Shown here piece by piece: positions 13,391 to 26,000 of a stretch of 64,000 nt of DNA. Location of the stretch: positions 9,040 to 73,039 of the forward strand of contig QNGE01000904.1 in the NCBI GenBank assembly GCA_008508345.1, given 5' to 3'. The notes below the pieces were generated by a model that was given only the letters and a program-made list of their open reading frames with translations, was not told where the DNA came from and made no database searches. Source of the stretch: Paragonimus westermani (lineage: Eukaryota > Platyhelminthes > Trematoda > Plagiorchiida > Troglotrematidae). Position 1 is the first letter of the stretch; each line of letters begins with the position of its first letter. A program made the position numbers and the translations under genes.

Positions 13391-13840
13391 ATTTATTCTT
13401 CCAAGCGTTTCGTTCAAATGACGATATCTGAAATGTAGTCAATGAGAAAGTAGATTGAATGTTTTGGATCGCTAGTGCTGGGGTTGATCTACAAGCTTAA
13501 TGTGGTAGCGCCCGTCAAAAGCGCACTCTCTCCCGTACAGTCGGGTTGTTTTCTGTTCCGATTCGGGTACATTCGCGTTATGCATGTCAGTGTTTCGACG
13601 TACTGGATCACAGCCATTTTGAGCATCCCAGTTGGCTAAGTGTGAAATGAGCAGAGCGTAGCGGCCCGGAAGTCAGCAACGAGCTTTAGCGAAGCGCGAA
13701 TATGTCCACAGTTACCTTGGTTAACATAAACTCTCTTTCTGCCTTTATTACGTTCCCCGATTTATGATCAGTTAGACAGCACCTCATCCACGCCTATTGA
13801 ACGAAACGTTACATTTATATTCATTGTTTTTGTATGACAG

Positions 13841-14493
13841 ACGGAACATCCTACATCAAATTGGAAACAGATGAGCAGTTACGTGAGGCGATCAACAAGT
13901 CAACCGGAGGAAACCGGTTTTCAAATACTCTGATAAGGATCTACGTGGCGACGGAGAAAAAGTCACCTTCGAAACTTTATGGGACACAACCATACGACCT
14001 GCAAAATGAATCGTCCGTTTCAGCCAATATGGAGCTCATACAAAGACCGATTTCCCGTCTGAAGTGGTATCATCTATCCTTCAATCGTCTGAAACGTCGC
14101 TCAGCACAGGTCGATTTCTCTCGTGGAACATCAAATTTTTGGACACGTCGTTCTAACAGCTTGTCGTTCTTAGAGGACTCCTCATCTTCAGAAGCACAGG
14201 TTTTCCAGAAAGAACAATCACCTCTGGGACATGCCGAAAGTCTGACTACAGTCCAACACCAGAACAGCATAGATTTGCCTACTGCTTCCAGTTCACACAC
14301 AAACATTCGTGCTCACCCTGAGGTACAAAACAACGGGGAAATGACATATGATGACGACGATCTACGCATTGCTATCGAAAGTTTACGTTCCATGGGTTTC
14401 GAACAAGATCGCGAACTACTCGAATCTTGCATAATCACCACGGGTGGAAATCTGAACGAAATTATAGATCTACTACAAGCAAATGGCAGTTGA
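13841..14493 (+). CDS. PB1-UBA protein gene 1, exon 2 (p62/SQSTM1-like)
   Basis: Terminal exon of gene 1 encoding residues 55-271. It opens with the acidic PB1 loop and alpha-2 (DGTSYIKL..TDEQLREA), then strand beta-5 (LIRIYV), ending PB1 near residue 90. Residues about 91-227 are a Ser-rich, charged linker without the cysteine pattern of a ZZ finger. A WYHL tetrapeptide (residues 130-133) has the shape of an LC3-interacting W-x-x-L motif but sits in a basic context, so I do not claim it. Residues 228-271 form a UBA domain with the SMGFEQD first loop and GGNLNEIIDLL third helix, a ubiquitin-binding fold. The likely role, inferred, is a ubiquitin-binding scaffold or selective-autophagy receptor. 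A possible poly(A) signal ATTAAA lies at 14683. Confidence 0.85.
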
Positions 14494-16169
14494 TGTAAAC
14501 AGACTACTTTGTATATCACTTTCTTTCTACCCCAGTTACTCGTCTGTTAACACCAAACAGAAACATACGTTTCCTTGTTCTCACGTGCATTTAAACCAAA
14601 CTGTACACATTATATGAAACTTATTTTATCCTCATTGTGTCTAGTAAACATTTTATACAATAATGTCTGTCATATTGAAAAAATTAAAACTGGACAAAAT
14701 TTCGAACGTAGTCTAGCAGACAGAAACAACTATGTCCCGATTGCAGATAATTATATATGTATATATATAACTAAAGAAGTGCGCAGTGGTTTTGATGGTG
14801 CATTATTAGTGACATTGTGCCTGGTGACCTACGAGCAGCCACATGTAGGTCCAAAACAATAACTTCAAAAATATCCAGAAAACAACCTTTTTTCTGAGTG
14901 ATTTCGATTATTGACCATAAATTACACAATCACAGCCAGACTTCCCAACTCACTCTAATCAAAATGGGATTTAGGGCATATACCTATTCAGGAGATCAGT
15001 TGATAAGGGTGACGAGCCTCTTTGATTTTGATTGATTACGCTAGAGTTTTGACTATCATTTGTGCTCTTCTGTTTCAAACTTTTGTATGTGCTTAAACGT
15101 TTGTTTAAACGAGTAGGGATATCGACAGGTAATCCGCACACTCGAACGTACGACTCACGTCACGTGATCGCCTATCGCTTCGCTGTATCACCTATTCGCT
15201 CGCATGTCGATTCCGCGTGTTGACAATACACTGTTTGTTCACTCACTGTCCTATTCTCAGTCGATCGTCTTCGGTACGGTTGACCGTACACAAACAACGC
15301 TAAAGCTAGACTTCATATATGAAAGCGAGGAAATTTTAGCATGTTATTGGAAGATCTACTGCTGCATTCTAAGAAATTTCAAAGAGAGATCCATATGGTT
15401 AAACGTCGGTGAATAACCGTCAACAGTGCATCAGATGTTTTGCGCGATGAGTCATTTGCAATGCATAGACTAGTCTGCGTAATATGCACACTGAAAATAT
15501 TGCATACGGTAATTTCAGTAAAATAACCAAAACTATCCGGTGCACTAATTGCTGATCTTTACTGCAGATCCAAGAGTTGGCACAGGCTGACCAAGTAGCG
15601 ATGAATTGCTTGACTGTTTCCAAGACCCAAAGCCAAGTTGGATTACCTGTGTGGATTCTGATCATGTGATAATACGTGTCCCGATTTCTCAAACTTTTAA
15701 CGATGGGCTGCTTTAGAATCAGGCGCAAATTATCGAGCGTAAACCAGCAGTGATGCACAACAGTGAGTTCTAGTGTACACATGTCTGACGTCTAATTAAT
15801 AATTCCGGTACTGCCTCGTGTATTACCGATGCTCGTTCAGCTCTCGGCCGCGTCGTTTCGATGCGGTCACTGAAGCATTTTAAATTTCTCGGCAAAACTC
15901 TCTCCAGTGGCGGGTACAATTCAGCAATGTTAGATTACCTTCTGCGGACAGGTTCGTTTAACGCGACGCCAGTGTTGTGTTCCTAATCGGGTGCAATCAG
16001 TACCAATTCGTACATTCAGTAACAGTGGTAGAGAGAACATGCGACTGAAGAAAAGTACACACTACATTCTGGCATTCGCAAACGGTAGCGTCACTCTTAA
16101 TTGGCTGGTTGCAGGAACCATTGATTGGTGAAGGTGAGACTAATCGGAATACAGCAATGGCAGGTGCAC
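14494..16169. other. 3' UTR and intergenic, nothing recognised
   Basis: The first part should contain the 3' UTR of gene 1. The rest has only unremarkable short frames, the longest 120 codons on the minus strand (15420-15782) with no recognisable domain. Around 15880 the words FKFLGKTLSSGG can be read, which resemble a LINE reverse-transcriptase thumb motif. This may be part of the LINE fragment that follows, but the intervening sequence does not support a continuous frame. Confidence 0.4.
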
Positions 16170-16642
16170 AACCCTCTGAGTTTGCGAAAACAAGCATTTA
16201 ACTTGAGCGTGAAAATGTTGTCCAGCCTACTGTCTTCTATTCCCCTTCGCATTGGACAAGTTTCTAAAGTGCATTCTGGCAAAGTGCACTGGAAAGGCTG
16301 ACAACATAAGGCTTTTAGATCTAGCATACGCAGAAGACACAGTTGTAATCTCAGGAGATCGATTACGAACTCAAAGCGACCCATACGCATTAATTGTGTT
16401 CGTTCCTTAGATTAGCAAAATTTTGCATCTTTTAAATGTAATGTGGTTAAGAGGGCTATAGGCTTCACCGCATGCTCCCATCATCGGTGGTGTGTCGTTA
16501 GAAAAGATGAAAGATTTTACGTTTTTTAAAAGGGATATCAGTGTTGAGCGATAAAGCCCTACTTAAAAATCGAGGCTAGGGCGGCGTTTGTCCAATTATG
16601 CCGTTTGTAGTGCTGACTTGATCTCAGACATTCAGGGAAAAT

Positions 16643-16645
<3 letters not shown>
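16170..16645 (+). mobile_element. LINE (CR1/RTE-type) reverse-transcriptase fragment
   Basis: The plus strand encodes the end of a non-LTR reverse transcriptase. IRLLDLAYAEDTVVISGD is the Y-x-D-D catalytic region with the first Asp changed to Glu. PIIGGVSLEKMKDFTF corresponds to the segment before the F-x-Y-L-G motif. EARAAFVQLCRLW and DLISDIQGK match the thumb motif ARAAF..LR.LW..RD. Several stops and at least one frameshift show it is dead. The fragment stops at an AT microsatellite. The clade within CR1/RTE cannot be fixed by eye. Confidence 0.72.

Positions 16646-16675
<30 letters not shown>
16645..16675. repeat. (AT)n microsatellite
   Basis: About fifteen uninterrupted AT units directly abut the 3' end of the LINE fragment. 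Confidence 0.95.
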
Positions 16676-16676
<1 letters not shown>

Positions 16677-16679
16677 TGT

Positions 16680-19600
16680 CGCTGTTTGAGCAATCGTGTT
16701 CTACTGTTGCGAAATCGGGTTTATTCGAACGAACAGAGCTCAACTAAGTTATGTATTACACCAGTGGTGTCTCCGAAGCTTCCACAACATGCAACTTGCG
16801 TACCCGTAAGGACGAAGCCCGCTGAAATGCCGTCACTAGGGACAGATTCTTCCCACCACTGGATGTAGTCGTCTTGTCTGACGAGCTTCGTTACCTTAGG
16901 CGTATGTCATGAATTCCAACGTGCTACCTTTCACTCCAAGATTTCTTGGCTCACGGTGGGTTACACAGAAATGAACAGTGTTCGAGCTGTGAAGTGGTTG
17001 ACTAATAGCCTGTTTTCGTAAGGTATCAACCACTTCCTGGTTGTCAGCCGAAGGATGATCAGCATATCGGTTTAAGAACGCTGTCTGATATGATTAATAA
17101 CATACCGATACAAAGTCCTCCCCCACAGAGTGCTGCTAGATTTGGTGCGCATTGTATGGATTCCATTCATAGTTGGTTCTGGACATACATGGAGATTTGA
17201 GTGCAGTTACCGTAAATGATCTTGATCATCCGTTCGAATTTACGTGGAATCATATCGGGCCGATTAGGTAAACATGATTGTACACGAACTCTAGTGGTTA
17301 CATGATTTAGCCACACACGTTATTTGCATGGCCACAAAGGCAGAACCACCGGATGTAGGCGGTGAACCGGCGGGGAACAAAGTACACGTTTGCTTTCATT
17401 GGTTCATGAAACTTCAACTGCGTGAGTCAGTGACGTATACATGGCTCACTGAAATTCATAATCTTACCGTCCTAATATCAGCATCCACAATCCTCCCATG
17501 TGACAATGGATCTGCTAGANATTTGCATGGCCACAAAGGCAGAACCACCGGATGTAGGCGGTGAACCGGCGGGGAACAAAGTACACGTTTGCTTTCATTG
17601 GTTCATGAAACTTCAACTGCGTGAGTCAGTGACGTATACATGGCTCACTGAAATTCATAATCTTACCGTCCTAATATCAGCATCCACAATCCTCCCATGT
17701 GACAATGGATCTGCTAGACGTCGAGAGATCCTAAACTGACCAGTGGGATCCTCATCGTCGCCAGCAGATGATTGTCAAATACTGTTTGACTGTTCGGTTT
17801 TCCGTTACTGAGTTCAAGTTACTAGTGCCATGAAATAGTGTGGGTGCCCCCAACTTGAGCCACAGTTACTTGCATGCACAGTTTTCGATCAAATCCACCA
17901 AAGACTAACATCGAATAGCGCTAAAGAATTCAACTATCGTTGTATGGAGAATATCATCGGTCGATTTTACCTATGAATTACTCCGAAGTTAATCCAATAC
18001 ATACTTCCATCAACTGCAATGGGGTAGATGAGCTACTGTGGCACAGCAGCTTGTAACGAATCTAATAAAAAAAAGCTTTTGCTAGTCGCATCTGTTTGTA
18101 TGATTTTGGTGTTTCTGGGCGTTTTTTATACCTATTTTTGTTCTACTCAGGTTATCCATTTTGTAATACCCGTCCCGGTGCTAAAATCACAACTCGTCCC
18201 CAGCCTCGTTAGCATGATGTGTTTCTCTGTGCTCACTATGTTACAAGGCCGATACCAATACAAGAAGGTTGACGCAAAGGCCCTGTGTTTTTTACTGTCG
18301 ATCAGCTTTCCATAGTGAGTGCTGACTGGGTAGCGTTCTGTTGGATTGACTCCAACGTTACGAAATTTAGTTACTACGGCTGCTTCAGAATTTACACACA
18401 TGAGAGTATTAGCTTCTTCGAGAATTTGTAGGTGAAAGAAATGAGGGAACCGGAAATGACGAGTTATTCACCTAACTGTACACACCTTTACCAATTACGG
18501 TGAGGAGGTGAGCGAATTACTGCTGCTGCGGTCGGCTGTCTGCCCGCCAGACACCATATTTTAAAGCCTACTGAATAGTCTCTAATTTCTCTGGACTACA
18601 ACCAGTACCGAAAGTTTCAAGCGGACAGTAATCCATCATAGGAAGTTACTTGTAATAATTATAAATACGCAATAGTAATCAGATATGTGAGTAGCTCAAG
18701 CCCAGGGCTATTTTCTACGCAGTAGTATTGACGCGGTACGTTAGCCAAAGAAATTGTAATATATTCAGTATTATGTACAACATGACTATTAGTGCAGCAC
18801 AAGAACAATAGCATAGAATGTTCAGTTATGAACTGTATTTAACACAGATAAAATAACGTCTACAAAACCAAAAACACGTGATCGAAATACAAAGACAAAA
18901 TCCGTCTTACACATCATTGTCAACTTACGTGTTAAAGCGAACTAGACCATCCTGTCTCGTTGTCCTTGAAGTAGTTGAATTTATATTGTAAATTTTTTAA
19001 CAACTGAGCTGAAAACCCCGTTTCCATTATTTGCATACTTTAAGTTTCTTATCCGTCTAATGTCTCATTCCTATAACCTACCCATCTGATTTTTGTTTTA
19101 GTGAACCAATTTGTAATTTGTCATCTGAGAAGCCATTATTGACCTGGCTTACTCACGTGACGGTTCATCTATGACCTTGCTAGTTCTGTTCGGAGCCCAT
19201 TAACTATGCTGAATAAGACTATCGTCGCAGACGACTGATAGTAGCCTACTGTAATTGTCCATGCATTTGTTTATTAGTGCCTTAGACATATTTGGGTCTT
19301 GTTTTCAATTTGAAGGTCCGTTTACGAGTTACGCGTAACACTTTGCTCAGGTATGGATTGATACGCGTGGTTTTCTCCAAGAAAAATGGCACTCATAACA
19401 TTTTAAGATACCTCATTCTTACTACGTTTCGTTTGAATTGTTGAACTTTCCTGAGTGACTCTGCTGACAGCCAATTCTATTCAGTGTTAAGTGAAAAGAG
19501 CGTCATTCCAACCAAGTGGTCTATTTCACACAGCCAAATGAACAGCCCACACAATCATTATTTTTCAGCCAACGTCTTAGTGTGTTTTTTTCGGCTCTAA

Positions 19601-22125
19601 CGTTTTCCACCACAAAATGCACACTTCATGGATAACACTTTTAATTGCACTCTTTTCGGATTACACATTCAGCACCTCCCTGAACTTTATCGGGGGATAC
19701 TAGGGTTCGATCACCTATCCAACAAGCCATTGACGTGAAAATCTAGTATTGTGAGCTAAGAACGCGGATGACGTAAGGAATCAATAACAGACACACTTAT
19801 TTGCATGTACTATTGATCCAAGGACGTAACGGTTGCCACGGGTTTTGAACGCTCAGTTTATGTATGAAAAGAATGCCATTTGGTGCCAACCGGTAAACCA
19901 AATTTACTCCTTGTATTTCTCCCGCTTTACTTCAGTGTCCCAAATGCATGTTGCTGCCTGTTTTGGACAAGTCTGCAATTTCCTGAAAATATGGTTTCAT
20001 TTATCTTGAGAGTGGTCGAAAACATCATAACTTAAGTAACCTTCAAAGTCGGCACGGAGGTGTGATTGTCCACCTTTCATGAGCGTTCTCGATCTTTCGT
20101 TGCAGTTTTTGGCATCCCGTCTACACGCTCTTCTACCGATTGGGCCCTCGCTGACGGTCTGGACATTTGTCTGGTTCATTTTTTGACCTCTCTATCCTAT
20201 TGGTCAAAACCCCTACAGATACGAAGGAGTTTGTGACCATGTTGTCTACAAAGTGAACTACATAAAGCTCCGTCTGAACGCCAGTCATCCTTTTGTTTTC
20301 ATGTTTGAGTTGGCTGAAAGTTTCCTGAGTTAATCGTGTATACTCTGTCGTCTGTTGCTCATCGTAAATATCCCTTGTTCCGTAATCCGCCATTTAGCTA
20401 TCCGTAGTTGCGTTATTCGTTTCTTCGTTAACCACTGTCCTCTTATTTGTTATAGTCACCATATGCGCCCGCAGATCGTGTGACTATTCAGTAGTAGTAT
20501 AAGTAGTGTATTGCGATCGACCTCCCTCACTACAATAACAGAAGTGAAACTGGAACAATGAATAACAAAGATGGATATAACGCCGGGCTGGATAGATTTC
20601 CAATCGCATAGTGTTTGTTGCTAGCCATTTGATTACTCACGAAGACGATAAGCGGGCAGGCGATACATGACTACTTCCCTCAGCGCAGTGGTCACGGTTC
20701 TCATACTGTTAGAAAGGGTGTTCTCTTGACCACCACGTGTTACTTTTAAGGGTCTCAATTAACGCTTTCTGACACGATAAAAGTTCAGATGACAAGGCAT
20801 ATGTAGAATGGTCATGGTAATGTTGCGTTGGACCAGTTGCGACAAAACAGCAAGTCCGTCAAACTACTCGGACGTTTACTCCAAAACGATTATGACGAGC
20901 AACATTGTTTCATTCACCAGATGCCCTAGGGCATTACCCATCTAGTGGGCGTCTTGATTTCTTAATGGTTTTCTACCTGGACAGAAGTCAACAAGTCTTA
21001 GATCGCAATTCGCCAGAAGTACAACTTTCATTTTCCCACCCCCTCCCCAGTGAGTGTCTTTCGCGTGTTCTTTCGACCTGACAATCATGACTGATAAGTT
21101 TTCGAGAATCAACTTGATGATCTCGCCAGTTCGATGCCCACAGTAATAACCGTGTTGAGATGTCGTATTTGATACGTTTTATGACCTTTCACTCTGCATA
21201 CCGAACGGTAACCTGACTTAGATAAACAACCGTGTTCATGTGACACGTTTGGCGGGTCCAGGTCGCTCAGCGCAGTTGGGTCGTTACCATCCATCATCGC
21301 AACTATACAAGCACATTATCTTGTTCAAGCTTTGGCACAGCCATTTGTAGTGAGCGTTGCCAACCGGAAGCACTCAGGTGCTTTTACACGTATTCAAGCT
21401 ATGAGAAGTTTAAAACGAAACAAGAATGACAACACACCGTGCCCCGACTCAACCACATCAACCAAATGGTGCACGGTCCCACCAGACGGATACTGATCTC
21501 AATACTCGTACAACTCTATTCAGCAAACAAATTACACATCAAGAACTATCCCCACATCAATCCATCCGCCCGTCAGTCCCCACAAGGTTCCACTGTTTTA
21601 AATGGTGACTCGCTGCGCAATACGGGTTTCAATAATTTCTAGCATTTTGTTATACAGTTTACTTGTTCATGTCTCTTCGGTAAGTGGCTACCTACGCGAC
21701 ATAAATTCATATCTATTTGCTTCATTTATTACCTGATTATTAGTAAATTTTGCACAATTACTTTCTCAATCGTGCACGGTCTGTGGTGCCAAGTAGCCAA
21801 AGACGTGATAGACGTGTGTGCTAGCGTATCAACCGGAATCTAACGAGTGGTTGTCGAAACCCAGTTAACTGCAGGTGCACTACAAACAACCGGGTGAGCA
21901 CGTGTAACAAAGTAACAGCCAGAATCAATCTATCAAGCGTTCGTAGTGTTTGTGCAGGGCATGCGTCAGTTAACCCCACTTAATCATTTAGTCTCCTATC
22001 CATTGATCCGGTTTTGAAGTGGTTGAGCGATCGTGTAGCTATTCTCGTGAGTTATCCGAGCTTTCGATGGTTCAACAAGTGAACGCTCGTTGCACATTTT
22101 TTTAGAAATATAATAAACTGAAATT
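16680..22125. other. Intergenic, nothing recognised apart from the duplication
   Basis: No exon, RNA gene or mobile element can be supported apart from the 198-bp duplication. One 95-codon frame at 18028-18315 starts with ATG and contains a hydrophobic run after a KKK cluster that could form one membrane segment. It has no homologue I recognise and may be chance. Confidence 0.4.
17322..17718. repeat. 198-bp exact tandem duplication around one N
   Basis: Positions 17322-17519 and 17521-17718 are identical at every base I compared, separated by a single N at 17520. A perfect repeat bounded exactly by an N is best explained as two overlapping contig ends joined without collapsing. The unit holds a short open frame (MATKAEPPDVGG..) that matches nothing I know. 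True genomic length is probably one copy. Confidence 0.9.
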
Positions 22126-22189
22126 TAAAAAATATTTAAGCGAATTAAGTTCATGCATCAAGTCAATGTATACACTAGTCTGTCATTGG

Positions 22190-22930
22190 TCAAAACCATG
22201 GCAGACGGAGGTTCAAGGTCAATAGCTTTTGCACACAGAGGCCCGGCTTGCTACTCGTGACTAGCAGCGCTTCGAGTGTCTTAAGAATGACAGGCTTGTG
22301 ATGACGCATCAACTCGCGGAAAGCGTTTGTCGGGTCGACCACATGACCGGTCTCTAGCAGGTGTCTGGCGCTCGAAGAAGCCGGCTTGCGTTGTTTGGTA
22401 GGGTCGCGTCGGGTCACACCACACATCAAGTCCTCGATATACTTGGGCACGTGTTCCTTCATTCTAAGGCGCAGGGATCGATCAGTTCTGCCAATGTAAA
22501 CGCCACCGCAGCTGCAGGTGAACTGGTAGATACAGTGTGGAGTGGACAGCTCTGAAGTCCGCGTCTTGATGTGAGGAAGGGTGAGCGATTTGGTGCGACT
22601 GAGTAAGCTCAGTGTAGTTGCATTATACGTCCTTTGAATGGCCTGCATCAGTCGTCGCGTTAGAAATGACATATTACTATCTCCTTTGTACGGCAACTGC
22701 ATGTACACCGGTTTCTTCGGGACAGACGTTTCCTGTGGGTTTATTGATTTCGGCTTACTGTGAAAGGCGATGAAACCCAGTGGATAACCGTCGGAGACCA
22801 AGGTGTCACGAATAAATTTCAGCTCGGTATCTAGTGTATCACCGGTACATATAATTTGCGCTCTGTGAAATAGACAACGAACCAAAGAGAGTTTGTGTTG
22901 TATAGGTGAGAAACTGTTGAAATTCATGGT
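22190..22930 (-). CDS. PLE C-terminal part: RT thumb and GIY-YIG endonuclease (truncated)
   Basis: This is the open C-terminal part of a PLE polyprotein. It starts inside the thumb (NFNSFSPIQHKLSLV..CLFHRA), passes the LPYKGD segment, and reaches a GIY-YIG nuclease: CIYQFTCSCGGVYIGRTDR, MKEH, then RHLLETGH and the LEALL helix with the catalytic Glu. It ends LRLPWF. The Tyr, Gly, Arg, His and Glu expected in the nuclease core are all present. The frame stays open upstream to 23026 only because it reads through the inverted repeat, so that extra N-terminus is not native PLE protein. Without a polymerase palm it cannot copy itself, but the nuclease domain could fold if expressed. Confidence 0.82.
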   Translation of the reverse strand, partial: TMNFNSFSPIQHKLSLVRCLFHRAQIICTGDTLDTELKFIRDTLVSDGYPLGFIAFHSKPKSINPQETSVPKKPVYMQLPYKGDSNMSFLTRRLMQAIQRTYNATTLSLLSRTKSLTLPHIKTRTSELSTPHCIYQFTCSCGGVYIGRTDRSLRLRMKEHVPKYIEDLMCGVTRRDPTKQRKPASSSARHLLETGHVVDPTNAFRELMRHHKPVILKTLEALLVTSSKPGLCVQKLLTLNLRLPWF

Positions 22931-23020
22931 TTTGACCAATGACAGACCAGTGTATACATTGACTTGATGCATGAACTTAAATCGCTTAAACATTTTTTTA
23001 TTTTCACCGCTGTTATGTGT

Positions 23021-23063
23021 TAGCAACTGACGAGAACATACGAAATGGTATTACCATCTTGCA
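23021..23063 (+). ncRNA. Type-I hammerhead ribozyme, intact core
   Basis: Core CTGACGA (23027-23033), helix II octamer GAACATAC (closing G-C pair), GAA (23042-23044), helix III ATGGT/ACCAT with loop ATT (5 bp including the A15.1-U16.1 pair), C17 at 23058, and helix I GCAA/TTGC (4 bp). All core residues known to be needed for hammerhead cleavage are present. It lies in the inverted PLE 3' end, so it is on the strand opposite the PLE coding frame. Confidence 0.82.
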
Positions 23064-26000
23064 AGACCGGTCTTCTGATTTCACTGCTATCTTATCAATT
23101 TTTTATGGTAAGTATGCGTACTAAACAGAAGCGACTATTTTAGCCGTTTTATGAGTAGGAACTTCGGTGCTATTCCACTGCCGTCATGAAGTGGTTAGAA
23201 TAAAAATGTCCGACCTCCTTGAAACAAACCCTAAAGTTTGGTTTGTCAACCAGAGAGATTCGGAAACACTGACTGAGTTCTTCTGAAGCACCAGATAATG
23301 TAAAATGTGCATATGGTCATTAGTTCATTCCGGGTACTGCTCACAGCTACTGTCAACTAAGCAACGTGTTGAACGACGTAGATATCTTGTTCTAAAAATG
23401 TATTGACATTAGCTTGCAATAGAAAAGGCAGCATTAGCAGACACTAATTTCTCACTGTGAAAGCTTAATCTAAGTGGGGCTAAAATTTTCATGTGATTTG
23501 GCTATTCACATTCATCCCTCGAAGATGATGTATGGTATCAATTAAATACCAGCTACGTTCCACCTTGTCTGAATTGCGTCGTCAGAAGGGATAATTCAAC
23601 GACTCGTTGTCATTGGTGAATGATCATTATTTATGATGCAGTTAGATGCTAGAAGATGAAGATAATGAGGATCCCTATTACAATCCTTTACGAACTTATT
23701 GGAGGTAGACAATTACCGGTACAAGAGTCAATAAAGTGATCCAAAATACGCAGAATTCGTATAAACCCTTCGACATGGGTGCGTGGTGAAGATAACCAGA
23801 TGAGGGGACGGACTGTTTCTGTAGGTTCCTATAGTGAATCCCTCTGTCTTCAGTGGAATGCCAGTCATAACGTACGATCAAAGTGGCAACAAACAGTCCG
23901 TAAAATTTACTCGTTTCCATAGAACTAGTGACCTGAGTCGCAAGACCAGGTGCTCATATGAATGTATCCGTGATCATTATCCACCCTTGATCAATAACGG
24001 GGTCACCAGGACAACTATCAGTGCAGTTGTGGCACATCGTCTCGATTCCCGTCACACTGTCAACTCGGACAATTCCGTTCGTCCGATTTACCGAACCAAG
24101 GTTGGTTAGTCAAAAGTCGTGAGATGCCGAAACTGGGGCGATCGGAATACGACCGAGTAATTCACCTTTTGTGCATAAAAGCGCTTTATTCAGTTCTTGC
24201 GGTTGTCATGATCCACCACACACACACACACACACACACAATGACCGACTAAACGGCCACGATTCCAATTGCTTCATAATTTTGACGCAGTAGCATCAAA
24301 ACGTTGTCTTTCACGTGGCTGACCATGTCGCTTGATTTGTCCGCTTAGCATTGACAGCACTGTTTCATATAAATGTTCTGTGCTTGGCATGAAGTTGATT
24401 AACCGAAAACGAGGCAGTTCGCTAAAATGTTTTTCTGATGACCACTCTGTGGAGTCCAGACCATCGTCCGTACGATTATCAGGTGGTAAATTCAGTTGTG
24501 TGCTTTTTTCGATGCGAACGTCTATAGATGTGAGCTATTTGGATTGAGTACAGAGGTCTCTGTTTAACGGACCATGAATACAAATTATGATTCCGGAAGA
24601 GAACTGAAGAATTAGCAGCAAAGAGTCCCGCGTTGACGGTTCACTAATTACTACAAGCAGATAGTGTTCCACCGTATCATATGAAGGTTGCTGATCAGCG
24701 AAAATTGTAATAGGGAAATTGCCCAGCTCTCAGGCTCATTAATGCCAAACCTAACCTTATATAGTTGGGCGTGGCAAAATCTCGATCACCTCTGCTTGAA
24801 CACTCTGGCCTAAATGAAGGAGTGAACACGGTCTGTAACTGTAATCCCATTATTCAAGACAATTAAATGATCCCAAATATGACAGATTTTTAGCATGGTA
24901 ATCAGAGTATCAGACGGGTACACAGACTATATCGTTCCCAATGAATGGCTACACAAAATTGGTCACAAGTATTCAGCAATGCCTATGCGAAACGCACTAC
25001 AAATAAACGGGTTTGGATCACGCTGCCTTAATCGAAACATGGACACTGCTTTCCACAAACGCAACTGAGAAGACACAAACACGTTAGCATGCATATAAAC
25101 AGAATCTATGGTACAGTTGTTGCAACAATTTTCACAAACGGTGAACCGATTACCTATTAACAAAGAGAGACGGAATCACGGCATGTCAAAAAGTATTTTC
25201 ACATTGTTTTCATTTTCCACTTTCATCCAGCAATGTCAATTGGATGAAAACCTCGAGAATGTTTTACAAAGTTGTGATAAGAGACAAGTTGACAAGTGTC
25301 AGTCACTCAAAAACTGACCGATACGATGGAACCGGTCCATGTTCAGCAAGCAGATAACTGACAGGGAACGGTTATCACTAGCCCTCTCTTTGACCAATAC
25401 CCCAAATGCTTGCTTACGTCGCCCAGTATTCCGGTGTGACTTCTAACCACCGTGTCACTCCCTGACCAACAATCTGACCGTATATCTAATTGACCAACTG
25501 ATCTTATTCAGCAGAATGAACCAGCGTTGTGCAGCCTTTTATTGGAGCCAAACTAATCTACTGCAGATTAACGAACAAACGACCATGTTGATCTAATGAG
25601 TCTGAACAGTAAGTTTGCAGTTAGCTGTCAGTAATTTGGAGTCAAGCTATTCTAGGGACGGTATTAATAAGTTCAAAATCTATGTTAAATGAGTCAGTTT
25701 GAAATCCTTAATCAACAACTCGGTAGACAAGTTCCTTCCGTAGGATCTAACACTTACTCTGCATAAGGAAAACGTGAACAGCAAGAAACCTAAATGCGAC
25801 CACCTGGAGCGAGGACATTTGGAAATCATAAAGGAACTGCGAAACAACACAATTATGCAACGGGGAATGTTATGGAAATTCTGTTAGTGAAATTGGATAA
25901 TAGACCAGGGGTTGTTCAATTACAGGAAACCGGCTGGCTTTCCAAAATTTCGTCTATACTGTTGAACAGAATAAAGTTTTGATACTGTTATGTTCTCCGA

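Larger units (their letters stand above)
7988..13840 (+). other. Intron of PB1-UBA gene 1 (5.85 kb, phase 1)
   Basis: The intron runs from donor GTAAGT at 7988 to an acceptor ending GTATGACAG at 13840 after a T-rich tract. It contains a SINE-A copy at 11170-11640 and a decayed PLE at about 11800-13390, both annotated separately. I recognise nothing in 8000-11160 or 13400-13830. The intron falls in the same codon and phase as the 8.2-kb intron of gene 2, which supports common descent. Confidence 0.72.
22126..23063 (-). mobile_element. 5'-truncated Penelope-like element with inverted 3' end
   Basis: A minus-strand PLE lacking its reverse-transcriptase palm but with thumb, linker and GIY-YIG coding intact. 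About 75 bp at its 3' end (22126-22200) recurs inverted at the 5' truncation point (22925-23000), with CATG shared at the junction. The inverted copy continues outward into a plus-strand hammerhead at 23021-23063. A truncated body with its own 3' end attached backwards is a structure known for PLE insertions. The intact frame suggests a fairly recent copy. Confidence 0.82.

Noticed and set aside
18028..18315. 95-codon frame with a hydrophobic run as a small membrane protein
   Set aside because: No homologue recognised, no splice or promoter support, and such frames are expected by chance in 64 kb.
22361..22555. Plus-strand frame opposite the GIY-YIG coding
   Set aside because: Shadow of the minus-strand PLE coding sequence.
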